64,000 nucleotides of DNA from Patagioenas fasciata (Eukaryota > Chordata > Aves > Columbiformes > Columbidae): NCBI RefSeq assembly GCF_037038585.1, contig NC_092525.1, forward strand, positions 3,698,969 to 3,762,968. The letters run 5' to 3'. Positions 24,372 to 36,597 of the stretch are shown here, piece after piece (the first letter of the stretch is position 1; every line of letters begins with the position of its first letter). The position numbers and the translations under genes are program-made. The notes beneath the pieces are model-generated. The model ran no database searches. It saw only the letters and a program-made list of their open reading frames with translations, and was not told where the DNA came from.

Positions 24372-25212
24372 GTACACACTCTGCAGCTTTCAAGCCCAGC
24401 TCTGCGTTAGCTCACCCCTGCAATTTTGCACCGCCCACGCAAATTTGAGTTGTCGCTGGTTGTTGCAGCGTTTGGCTTTGGTGAGGACAGCGTGTGTTTG
24501 TCAGCAGTTGGTGTAGGGTGGAATCTTGAGGAGAAAGTGATATTTCCGTGCCAGAACTGGTTGGTGTTTGCATGGTATTGTGGTAGTTGTTCCCACAGGT
24601 GATCAGTGCTGGAGTGTTATTGCAGGATGAGGGGATTTTGAAGGCTTGTCTGTGAGATGCACTAGAGGCAGCAGTTGCAAACGAAAGGCTGAGGTGTGGA
24701 GAGTTTGTCGGTGGGTTTTGGACAGTTGTCAGTTGAAGAGTTGGTTGTTTGCAGGTGAGGTGTAGAGCAGAGGGTGAAGCTGACTTTGCCTGGGCGGCGC
24801 AACTGGATGGGTGTGCAGAGCTGAGGAGAGCGGGCTTCTGCGGGTGACCCTAAAGCTGGAGAACCAGCCAGCGGCAGCTCCAGACAGTCCCGCTGCCGAG
24901 CTTGGCTGTGTAGGGCCAGTGCCCTGGGGCACAGGGAGTGTGACCCTCCGCAAGCACCAAACAGCAGGTGAGGACTGTGGGGATTTGTACTGAGCTATGA
25001 TATCTCTAAGGCATGTGCGAGGGGCCGGGGCCAAGGCAAGGTGGGCTCGTTGTGGGGTGTGGGGAGGTGTCAGCCCCCGGACTCAGCCCCTGTCTGATTG
25101 TAGTGCCCTTGGGCTGGTGTAGCTCAGTCCTCTGTGTGTTTCTCTTCAGGTGGAGCAGCGTGCAAAGGAAAAGCAAGGAAGGAGAGGAAGGTGGTGAACC
25201 TATGAGGAAGAG

Positions 25213-26192
25213 TGTAGCGAATCTGGCGTGGACTCACGGTAAGGTGCCATGAGAGACATTTATTACAAACTCAGGTTTGCATTTATACTCGCTACGATGC
25301 TTGCTCAAGCATTTGCTCTTTAGCTAAGTTAGACATTACATGAGCGATGTAACTGCCATATACGCATTTTTTTCTATAGTAAGCTGTCCCTCTGTCCCTG
25401 ATGTATCAGTCCTGTATCCTGTATCTTAGTAGTCATAATTTTTCCCCAAGTAGATGAATATTTGCAAGCAGCTTTATCTCCAGTCGTTACCTGTTCATAT
25501 AATTCTCATTCATCTTTGTGCCATGTCTCCAACTGAAATGTACCAGTTGTAGGAAAGTTTAGCACATGATTAGCCATCCATTCTAATAAACTCACCAATC
25601 AGACCCCTGATACATCCTGATTTTGCGTTTGTAGCGCATGTTGAAGGACATCCAGGGTTTGTCTTTGCTTAAGGGATAACTTCCCTCCCATGGTTCCCAA
25701 TCGCTCACCTTTCATTGGTGGTGGGCGCGCACTGTCCTGGTTCCCGGTCCTGTTTCCTGGTTCGATTGGGCTTCGCTACCAGAGCGGCTACTGCCTTTAT
25801 AGGCACGCTGAAAGTCCCTGTTCCAGGGCGCCATTTGTAGCGAATGCGGTACGGACTCTCTTTTAAGATGCAATGAGAGATGTTTATTACAAATTCAGGC
25901 TTGCGTTTATACTCGCTATGATACTTGCTCAAGCATTTGTTGATTAGCTAAGTTAGTCATTACATAAGTGATGTGTTTTGTGTTCCCACCAAAGTCACTG
26001 CCATAAACACCTTTTTTGTCTATCACAAGCTGTCCCTCTGTCCTTGATGCATCAATCCTGTATCAACTCCTCTTTCCTTGATGTATCACATAGAATACAG
26101 TCCTTTGTTCTTGTATTTTTCCACTAATGCTTGTTCTCATGCTGTTGACTCTTGCAGTTTCTCATGTGCCCGGTCTTCCGTGTACTGACACA
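25213..26192 (-). mobile_element. Truncated ERV-Lys, unit 4 copy
   Basis: Same element and boundaries, with the unit 3 set of variants. Confidence 0.88.
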
Positions 26193-27950
26193 GAAGAGCG
26201 ATCACGAAAGAGGATTGGAGCGCACCTGTGAGTCAAGCAGAGTCAAGAAAGAAGATGACAGTGGTGGACCTGTGAGTGAGGAGGGGACAAAAGAGGAGAA
26301 AGGTGATGGAGCTACGAGTCAAGAGTGAGGAGGAAGATGGGCAGGCTGAGCCAGCGAGAAGGAGAATGTATCCTTAAGCACAGGGAACGATCTGTGATTA
26401 GTGCGTCCCCCTCCCACCCCTAGAAACCGTGCTCGGGGGTAAAGTGGTAAAATGGGAGCAGGGGCTGTTGGCTGTGTTTTGGGAGGTGGGGGTGGTGAGC
26501 AGGGGCTGGGCTCTTGGACTTGGGAGCAGTTAAGGGAGCAGGGTGGTCATCCCTTGGGAGGTGTCTGTCTGCCAGCAGGTAAAGGAGGGGGAAGAGGATC
26601 CTGCCGGGGTGAGGGCCTGGCCAGCTCTCCACTCCCAGGGCTCTTGATGCTGGTGTGGTGTGTTGCTGTAAGTGCCAGGGGTGACTGGCAAAGAAAGTCT
26701 TTGTGGGGTGCATGCTGGGAAACTGTGCTGCTACGGAGGGGCTGGGTTGGTGGGAAGGCCTGTGCGGGGGGCCGGGGCCAAGGCAAGGTGGCCTTGTGGT
26801 GGGGTGTGGGGATGCGTCAGCGACCGGACTCGCCCCGTCGTGTGACTGTACGGGCCTGGGGTGGGTATATTTTTGTTTTCTGTGCATCTCTGTTCGGGTG
26901 GAGCAGCTCGCAAAGGCGAAAGCAAGAAAGAAGAGGAAGGTGGTGAACCTACGAGGAAGAGCGATCAAGAAAGAGGATTGGAGTGCATCTGCAAGTCAAC
27001 AGGGATCAAGAAAGAAGATGACGGTGGTAGACCTGTGAGTCAGGAGGGATCAAGAAAGAAGAGGAGGAAGGTGATGGAGCTGCGAGTCAGGAGTGAGGAG
27101 GAAGAAAATGTCCCCCTTGGGACAGGGACCTCCCTGTAATCAGGACTGCGCCCTCCCACCCCTGGAAACTGCTCAGGGGCCCAGACATCCATGGGAAGGT
27201 TGTGTCCGACAACACGAGCCAGATCTTCAGCACTGGCTGCTGTTCAGCTGGGACCAGGGGCTGCTGGTGGGGTTTTGGGAGGCGGGGTGGGTGAGTAGAG
27301 GCTGGGCTTTTGTACTCATGAGTGGTTGAGAGAGAGGGCTGGACACCTCTTGGGAGGTGTCTTGTCTGTCTGCCATCAGCTAAAGGAGGGGGAAGAGGAT
27401 CCTGCCGGGGTGAGGGCCTGGCCAGCTCTCCACTCCCAGGGCTCTTGATGCTGATGTGGTGTGTTGCTGTAAGTGCCAGGGGTGACTGGCAAAGAAAGTC
27501 TTTGTGGGGTGCATGCTGGGAAACTGTGCTGCTACGGAGGGGCTGGGTTGGTGGGAAGGCCTGTGTGGGGAGCCGGGGCCAAGGCAAGGTGGGCTTGCTG
27601 TGGGATGTGGGGATGCGTCAGCGACCGGACTCACCCCCTATGTGACTGTACGGGCTTGGGGTGGGTGTATTTCTGTCTTCAGGGCATTTCGGTTTGGGTG
27701 GAGCAGCTCACAAAGGCGAAAGCAAGAAAGGAAAGTAAGGTTGTGAACTTACGAGAAAGAGTGATCAAGAAAGAGGATTTGAGTTCATGCGGGAGTCGAG
27801 GGATCAAGAAAGAAGAGGAGGAAGGTGATGGACGTGCATATTGAAAATGAGAGGGAAGATGGGCAACCTGAAGCATGGAGCAAGGGAATGTCTCCTAGAA
27901 CAAAGGGACCTTTCTGTAATCAGAGATCCCCCCTCCTACCCTACAAACTG

Positions 27951-30900
27951 AACAAAGAGGACTGCGAGAGGGAGCGCTCTGACAGGACAAGAGGTATCAG
28001 TAAATCTGGCAAGAGGACAGTGGGGGAAGCGCTCTGGCGGATCAACAAGTCTCAATATATGTGGCAAGAGGATGATGGGGGAGAGTTCACCAGTGGTTCA
28101 AAAGTCACCCAGAAAAAGGGGAAGAGGATGTCAAGGGGGGAGCGCTCTGGTCGATCACAAGACTCTCCTAAAAAACACAACAGGATGGTGGTGGGGGGGA
28201 ATGTCCTATATGGGACAAGGGGTCCCGAGAAATCCAGCAAGAGGATGGTGGGGGGGAGCACTCCAGCAGACCAAGAATGTACTAAGGAAAGGCAAAAGGA
28301 CGGCAGGAGGAGAGACCCAGTGGGTCAAGAGGTACCGAGAAATCCAGCAAGAGGACGACAGGGAGGAGCTCTTTAGCAGGCCAAAATCCCACTGAGGAAA
28401 GGCAAGAGGACAGCGGGGGAGAGCGCTCCAGTTCTTCAAGTGACTTCCCAGGCAGAAGGCAGGAGCATGGCGGGGCAGGACTGCGGCAGGTCAAGAATTC
28501 TCAGTCTGGCAATAGGATGGCGGGGAGGAGCGTTCCAGCGGGAGAAGAGCGCCCTGACTAGAGGCAAGACAAGGGTGAGGGAGAGCACTCGGACGTGTCA
28601 GGAAGACTCCCCCAAAAAGTGCAAGAGGAAGGCCGGTGGGGAGAGCAATCCAGCAGATCAGGAAGTCTCAATAAATGCGGTAAGAAGGTGGCAGGTGGGA
28701 GCTCCCCAGTGGTTCAAGAGGTCCCAAGATATCCAGCAAGAGAACTGTGAGGGAGAGCGCTCCAACAGGTCAAGCGGTGTCAAGAAATCCAGCAAGACAA
28801 TGGTGGAAAACGCTCCGGTGAGTCACAAGATTCCCCCAAAAAAAGGCAAGAGAATGGTGCAGGGGAGCACTCTGGTGGATCAAGAAGCACTCAGGAAAAG
28901 GGGAAGAAGATGGTGGGGGGGAGCACTCTGGTTGGTCACAAGACTCCCCCAGAAAACACAAGAGGGTGGCAGGGGGAACGCCCTAATGGGTCAAGAGGAC
29001 CCAAGAAATCCAGCAAGAGGACGGCGAGGGGGAGCGCTCCAGCAGATCAGGAAATCTCGATAAATGCGGTAAGAGCATGGCGGGTGGGAGCCCCCCCAGT
29101 GGTCCAAGAGGTCCCAAGAAATCCAGCAAGAGGGCGGCGAGGGGGAGCGCTCTGGCAGATCAGGACGTCTCAATAAATGCGGTAAAAGGATGGTGGGTGG
29201 GAGCCCCCCAGTGGTTCACAAGGTTCCAGGAAATCCAGCAAGAGGACGGCGTGGGGGAGCGCTGTGGCAGATGAAGAACCCTCAGTACATCTGGCAAGAG
29301 GACGGTGAAGGGGTGCTCTGATGGGTCAAGGTTGCTCTGAAAAAAGCCCAAGAGGGTGGTAAGGAGAAGCTCACCGGTGATTCACGAATCACCCAGAAAA
29401 AAGGGAAGAGGACAGTGCGGGGGAGCTCTTCAGTTGTTGAAGAGAATCCCCAGAAAAAGGCAGGAGGATGATGAGGGGGATCACTCTGGCGGGTCAAGAA
29501 GTCTCAATAAGTCCGGCAAGAAGACGGTGGGGAGGAGAGCTCGTGTGGGTCAAGAGGTCCCAAGAAACCCAGCAAGAGGACAGCAGGGGCGAGCGCTCCG
29601 GCAGATCAGGAAATCTCGATAAATGCAGTTAGAGGATGGTGGGTGTGAGCCCCTCAGTTGTTTAAGACGTCCCAAGAAATCCAGCAAGAGAACTGCGAGG
29701 GGGAGCGCTCCGGCAGGTCAAGCGATGTCAAGAAATCCAGCAAGACAATGGTGGAGAACTCTCCGGCGAGTCACAAGACTCTCCCAAAAAAGGCAAAAGA
29801 ATGGTGCAGGGGAGCACTCTGGTGGATCAAGAAGCACCCAGGAAAAGGGGAAGAGGATGGTGGGGGGAAACGGCCTGGTTGGTCACAAGACTCCCCCAAA
29901 AACCACAAGAGGGTGGCAGGGGGAACGCCCTAATGGGTCAAGAAGTCCCAAGAAATCCAGCAAGAGGACGACAGGGAGGAGCTCTTTAGCAGGCCAAAAT
30001 CCCACTGAGGAAAGGCGAGAGGACAGCGGGGGAGAGCGCTCCAGTTCTTCAAGTGACTTCCCAGGCAGAAGGCAGGAGCATGGCGGGGCAGGACTGCGGC
30101 AGGTCAAGAATTCTCAGTCTGGCAATAGGATGGCGGGGAGGAGCGTTCCAGCGGGAGAAGAGCGCCCTGACTAGAGGCAAGACAAGGGTGAGGGAGAGCG
30201 CTCGGATGTGTGAAGAAGACTCCCCCAAAAAAGTGCAAGAGGAAGGCCAGGGGGAGAGCAATCCAGCAGATCAGGAAGTCTCAATAAATGCGGTAAGAGG
30301 ATGGCGGGTGGGAGCCCCCCCAGTGGTCCAAGAGATCCCAAGAAATCCAGCAAGAGGACGGCAAGGGGGAGCGCACCAGCAGATCAGGAAATCTCGATAA
30401 ATGCGGTTAGAGGATGGTGGGTGGGAGCCCCACAGTTGTTTAAGGCATCCCAAGAAATCCAGCAAAAGGACGGCGAGGGGGAACGCTCTGGCAGATCAGG
30501 ACGTCTCAATAAATGCGGTAAGAGGATGGCGGGTGGGAGCCCCCGCAGTGGTTCAAAATGTCCCAAGATATCCAGGAAGAGAACTGTGAGGGGGAGCGCT
30601 CCGGCAGGTCAAGCGATGTCAACAAATCCAGCAAGACAATGGTGGAGAACGCTCCGGTGAGTCACAAGACTCCACCAAAAAAGGCAAGAGAATGGTTAGA
30701 GGATGGTAACAGGCAGCTTTGAGAGCACTCTGGTGGATCAAGAAGCACCCAGGAAAAGGGGAAGAGGATGGTGGGGGGAAACGGCCTGGTTGGTCACAAG
30801 ACTCCCCCAAAAACCACAAGAGGGTGGCAGGGGGAACGCCCTAAGGGGTCAAGAGGTTCCAAGAAATCCAGCAGGAGGACGGCGAGGGGGAGCGCTCCAG

Positions 30901-31689
30901 CAGGCTGAGATTGTACTAAAGAAAGGCAAAAGGACAGCAGGAGGAGAAACCCAGTGGGTCAAGAGGTCCCAAGAAATCCAGTGAGAGGACAACAGGGAGG
31001 AGTGCTCTGGCAGGCCAAAATCTCAGTGAAGAAAGGCAAGAGGACAGCAGGGGGGAGTGCTCCAGTTCTTCAAGTGACTTCCCAGGTAGAAGGCAGAAGG
31101 ACGGTGGGGTAGCGCTGGGACAGGTCGAGAATTCTCAATCTGGCAATAGGACAGCAGGGAGGAGCATCCAGCGGGACAGGAGCGCCCTGAAAATAGGCAA
31201 GACAAGGGTGAGTGAGAGCACTCCGAGATGTCAAGAAGTGTCAAAAAATCTGGTAAAGGATGGCAGGGGGGAGTGCTGTGGATATTCAAGAGACTCCCCA
31301 GTAAAAGGCAAGAGGACGGCGCGGGGAAGTGCTCCAGCACGTCAAGATGGCACTGAAGAAAGGCAAGGTCACAGTGGGGGGGAGCATTCCCGTTGTTCCA
31401 ATGGTTCAAAAGGTCCCAAGAAATCCAACAAGAGAACTGCGAGGGGGAGCGCTCTGGCAAGTCAAGCGGTGTCAATAACCCCAGCAAGGCAACGGCGGAG
31501 AGCGCTCTGGTGAGTCACGAGACTCCCCTACAAAGGACGAGAGGATGGTGGAGGGGAGCCCACCAGTGGTTCAAGCAGCACCCAGGAAAAGGGGAGGAGG
31601 CTGACGAGGGGCAGGCCTCTGGCGGGCCAAGATCGCTGAGGGAAGGTGCGGGGGAGCTTGCTGGTGGCTCAAGAGACCTCTAGAAAAAG
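27951..31689. repeat. R1 minisatellite, unit 4 (expanded)
   Basis: About 67 repeats (3739 bp). The paired higher-order blocks are 1613 bp apart (28440 and 30053) instead of 666. The added 947 bp is close to 17 repeats of 56 bp. The longest open frame (28440-29063, 207 codons) is basic and not preserved in frame across units. Confidence 0.92.
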
Positions 31690-32827
31690 GTAAGAGGGCG
31701 GCGGGGGGTGGGAGGGCGCCTCAGCTGGTGAAGAGGAACCCCGAAAACAAGGCAAGAGAATGTTGGTGGGGGGAGCGCTCTGGCGGTTCCAGAGGCTCCC
31801 CGAGATCCGCTCAGACGGCAGCGGGTAACGCGGCAGCTCAGCGTCCATCAAAGAAGAACAGGAAGGCGGTTGACCTGCAATTCCAGAGCGAGGAGGAAGA
31901 CTGGCAACCCGAACGAGGAGCAGCAGAACTTGGCATGGCCTCTGAAATCCTCCTTTAATCTGGGCTCAGGTAAGCTGGAAGCAGGGGACATAGGCTGGGG
32001 TTTGGGAGGTGGGCAGGTGAGAAATGATCCGCATTTTTGATCTGCTGAGTGACTGAAGCGCCTGGGAGTTCATTTGGAGTCGTTGCCTTACTTGATTTTA
32101 CACTGACTTTTGCATTATATTTTAATGACGTAGAATTTTCCGTTTTGACATCGAAACCTAAACTTCTTTGGAAATTCATCCTCTGTCCCTTCAGTCTCAG
32201 CTTGTGGCACTTCCACTGTCTCGTGGCCCGCGTTTCAATGTACATTAGATCGCTTCCTGGGCCTTGGATTTTAAGTAATGGTCCGTCACAAGTTTGTTTT
32301 TCTTGTCCTTAACAGGCAGCTTTGAGAGCTCTCTAAGGAAAAGTGATATCTTTTTACCTTGTTACTGCTCTTTCCATGTTACGAGCAGCCACCCTCTTTA
32401 TGATCAGTCTCATGCTTTTCTTCCTTTCTTGCCCAGGTTCAGAATACCAGGAATTCCAAGCTTCAAGTTTCCTGTGGAACATTGCGGGAGACCTTGATAA
32501 CGTGGCAATGAGGGAGGTGATGAAGAGAAACAATACCTGTTCCTTTCCCATTTCAAGACGTTATTTTTTACCTTCCTGGTAGCTGTGAGATGATTTGCAA
32601 TCTTGCGCTAGCATCTGCCTGAAAGAGAACACGGAGCCTTTGGGTGCCTCCTCAAGAAATACTTGCTCTATGGTTCTGGCGATGTCCAGGCTTCAAGGGT
32701 GGGGCATAGGGGAGTGTAAATCTTAGGGGGCCTCCCGGGATGTCTGCAGGTTTGGGTGACCCGTGGCTGGGACGGGGACGCCGAGGTTGTCAATCTTGCC
32801 CTGAATCTCTCGCTCCCTCTCTTGCAG

Positions 32828-33018
32828 CACCCGAGACCAAATGGAGGAGCAAGTGTACGGGAAGTTCCTGCGCCACGACACAGATCACATTTATCGCTCT
32901 CGCCCTGAGAGACCCGGAGAACCAAACCGTTCCCATCGTGCCTTGAAGCAGCCTCTGCTCACGCGCTTCTCCCAGGGAGAAGGCAGAATGGCAGTAGCTC
33001 GCCACGTTATACCACAGG
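32828..33018 (+). CDS. Possible short coding exon (unit 5 copy)
   Basis: Copy of the 2707-2897 candidate; ATG at 32841. It has an Ala-to-Asp change (RHDTD instead of RHATD), and other substitutions lie nearby. This argues weakly against strong protein constraint. Confidence 0.2.
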
Positions 33019-33859
33019 GTGCACACTCTGCAGCTTTCAAGCCCAGCTCTGCGTTAGCTCACCCCTGCAATTTTGCACCGCCCACGCAAATTTGAGTTGT
33101 CGCTGGTTGTTGCAGCGTTTGGCTTTGGTGAGGACAGCGTGTGTTTGTCAGCAGTTGGTGTAGGGTGGAATCTTGAGGAGAAAGTGATATTTCCGTGCCA
33201 GAACTGGTTGGTGTTTGCATGGTATTGTGGTAGTTGTTCCCACAGGTGATCAGTGCTGGAGTGTTATTGCAGGATGAGGGGATTTTGAAGGCTTGTCTGT
33301 GAGATGCACTAGAGGCAGCAGTTGCAAACGAAAGGCTGAGGTGTGGAGAGTTTGTCGGTGGGTTTTGGACAGTTGTCAGTTGAAGAGTTGGTTGTTTGCA
33401 GGTGAGGTGTAGAGCAGAGGGTGAAGCTGACTTTGCCTGGGCGGCGCAACTGGATGGGTGTGCAGAGCTGAGGAGAGCGGGCTTCTGCGGGTGACCCTAA
33501 AGCTGGAGAACCAGCCAGCGGCAGCTCCAGACAGTCCCGCTGCCGAGCTTGGCCGTGTAGGGCCAGTGCCCTGGGGCACAGGGAGTGTGACCCTCCGCAA
33601 GCACCAAACAGCAGGTGAGGACTGTGGGGATTTGTACTGAGCTATGATATCTCTAAGGCATGTGCGAGGGGCCGGGGCCAAGGCAAGGTGGGCTCGTTGT
33701 GGGGTGTGGGGAGGTGTCAGCCCCCGGACTCAGCCCCTGTCTGATTGTAGTGCCCTTGGGCTGGTGTAGCTCAGTCCTCTGTGTGTTTCTCTTCAGGTGG
33801 AGCAGCGTGCAAAGGAAAAGCAAGGAAGGAGAGGAAGGTGGTGAACCTATGAGGAAGAG

Positions 33860-34839
33860 TGTAGCGAATCTGGCGTGGACTCACGGTAAGGTGCCATGAG
33901 AGACATTTATTACAAACTCAGGTTTGCATTTATACTCGCTATGATGCTTGCTCAAGCATTTGCTCTTTAGCTAAGTTAGACATAACATGAGCGATGTAAC
34001 TGCCATATACGCATTTTTTTCTATAGTAAGCTGTCCCTCTGTCCCTGATGTATCAGTCCTGTATCCTGTATCTTAGTAGTCATAATTTTTCCCCAAGTAG
34101 ATGAATATTTGCAAGCAGCTTTATCTCCAGTCGTTACCTGTTCATATAATTCTCATTCATCTTTGTGCCATGTCTCCAACTGAAATGTACCAGTTGTAGG
34201 AAAGTCTAGCACATGATTAGCCATCCATTCTAATAAACTCACCAATCAGACCCCTGATACATCCTGATTTTGCGTTTGTAGCGCATGTTGAAGGACATCC
34301 AGGGTTTGTCTTTGCTTAAGGGATAACTTCCCTCCCATGGTTCCCAATCGCTCACCTTTCGTTGGTGGTGGGCGCGCACTGTCCTGGTTCCCGGTCCTGT
34401 TTCCTGGTTCGATTGGGCTTCGCTACCAGAGCGGCTACTGCCTTTATAGGCACGCTGAAAGTCCCTGTTCCAGGGCGCCATTTGTAGCGAATGCGGTACG
34501 GACTCTCTTTTAAGGTGCAATGAGAGATGTTTATTACAAATTCAGGCTTGCGTTTATACTCGCTATGATGCTTGCTCAAGCATTTGTTGATTAGCTAAGT
34601 TAGTCATTACATAAGTGATGTGTTTTGTGTTCCCACCAAAGTCACTGCCATCAACACCTTTTTTGTCTATCACAAGCTGTCCCTCTGTCCTTGATGCATC
34701 AATCCTGTATCAACTCCTCTGTCCTTGATGTATCACATAGCATACAGTCCTTTGTTCTTGTATTTTTCCACTAATGCTTGTTCTCATGCTGTTGACTCTT
34801 GCAGTTTCTCATGTGCCCGGTCTTCCGTGTACTGACACA
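33860..34839 (-). mobile_element. Truncated ERV-Lys, unit 5 copy
   Basis: Same element and boundaries, with variants of the unit 1/2 type. Confidence 0.88.
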
Positions 34840-36597
34840 GAAGAGCGATCACGGAAGAGGATTGGAGCGCACCTGTGAGTCAAGCAGAGTCAAGAAAGAA
34901 GATGACAGTGGTGGACCTGTGAGTCAGGAGGGGACAAAAGAGGAGAAAGGTGATGGAGCTACGAGTCAAGAGTGAGGAGGAAGATGGGCAGGCTGAGCCA
35001 GCGAGAAGGAGAATGTATCCTTAAGCACAGGGAACGATCTGTGATTAGTGCGTCCCCCTCCCACCCCTAGAAACCGTGCTCGGGGGTAAAGTGGTAAAAT
35101 GGGAGCAGGGGCTGTTGGCTGTGTTTTGGGAGGTGGGGGTGGTGAGCAGGGGCTGGGCTCTTGGACTTGGGAGCAGTTAAGGGAGCAGGGTGGTCATCCC
35201 TTGGGAGGTGTCTGTCTGCCAGCAGGTAAAGGAGGGGGAAGAGGATCCTGCCGGGGTGAGGGCCTGGCCAGCTCTCCACTCCCAGGGCTCTTGATGCTGG
35301 TGTGGTGTGTTGCTGTAAGTGCCAGGGGTGACTGGCAAAGAAAGTCTTTGTGGGGTGCATGCTGGGAAACTGTGCTGCTACGGAGGGGCTGGGTTGGTGG
35401 GAAGGCCTGTGCGGGGGGCCGGGGCCAAGGCAAGGTGGCCTTGTGGTGGGGTGTGGGGATGCGTCAGCGACCGGACTCGCCCCCTCGTGTGACTGTACGG
35501 GCCTGGGGTGGGTATATTTTTGTTTTCTGTGCATCTCTGTTCGGGTGGAGCAGCTCGCAAAGGCGAAAGCAAGAAAGAAGAGGAAGGTGGTGAACCTACG
35601 AGGAAGAGCGATCAAGAAAGAGGATTGGAGTGCATCTGCAAGTCAACAGGGATCAAGAAAGAAGATGACGGTGGTAGACCTGCGAGTCAGGAGGGATCAA
35701 GAAAGAAGAGGAGGAAGGTGATGGAGCTGCGAGTCAGGAGTGAGGAGGAAGAAAATGTCCCCCTTGGGACAGGGACCTCCCTGTAATCAGGACTGCGCCC
35801 TCCCACCCCTGGAAACTGCTCAGGGGCCCAGACATCCATGGGAAGGTTGTGTCCGACAACACGAGCCAGATCTTCAGCACTGGCTGCTGTTCAGCTGGGA
35901 CCAGGGGCTGCTGGTGGGGTTTTGGGAGGCGGGGTGGGTGAGTAGAGGCTGGGCTTTTGTACTCATGAGTGGTTGAGAGAGAGGGCTGGACACCTCTTGG
36001 GAGGTGTCTTGTCTGTCTGCCATCAGCTAAAGGAGGGGGAAGAGGATCCTGCCGGGGTGAGGGCCTGGCCAGCTCTCCACTCCCAGGGCTCTTGATGCTG
36101 ATGTGGTGTGTTGCTGTAAGTGCCAGGGGTGACTGGCAAAGAAAGTCTTTGTGGGGTGCATGCTGGGAAACTGTGCTGCTACGGAGGGGCTGGGTTGGTG
36201 GGAAGGCCTGTGCGGGGGGCCGGGGCCAAGGCAAGGTGGGCTTGCTGTGGGATGTGGGGATGCGTCAGCGAGCGGACTCACCCCCTATGTGACTGTACGG
36301 GCTTGGGGTGGGTGTATTTCTGTCTTCAGGGCATTTCGGTTTGGGTGGAGCAGCTCACAAAGGCGAAAGCAAGAAAGGAAAGTAAGGTTGTGAACTTACG
36401 AGAAAGAGTGATCAAGAAAGAGGATTTAAGTTCATCCGGGAGTCGAGGGATCAAGAAAGAAGAGGAGGAAGGTGATGGACGTGCATATTGAAAATGAGAG
36501 GGAAGATGGGCAACCTGAAGCATGGAGCAAGGGAATGTCTCCTAGAACAAAGGGACCTTTCTGTAATCAGAGATCCCCCCTCCTACCCTACAAACTG

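Larger units (their letters stand above)
23402..32048. repeat. Array unit 4 (8647 bp), chimeric
   Basis: Complete unit with a long R1 (27951-31689). The left part of its core shares private variants with unit 5, for example A at 23903 where units 1-3 have G. From about 25293 on it shares private variants with unit 3 (CTACGATGCT; a T-for-C change at the equivalent of 20644). This is the pattern expected of an exchange or conversion between units, with a switch between 23904 and 25293. Confidence 0.93.

Noticed and set aside
28440..29063. 207-codon basic open frame in R1, and similar frames in every R1 array
   Set aside because: The repeat is ~56 bp, so the frame rotates each repeat. All plus frames and some minus frames are equally open because the sequence is G/A-rich. 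No domain and no preserved frame across units.
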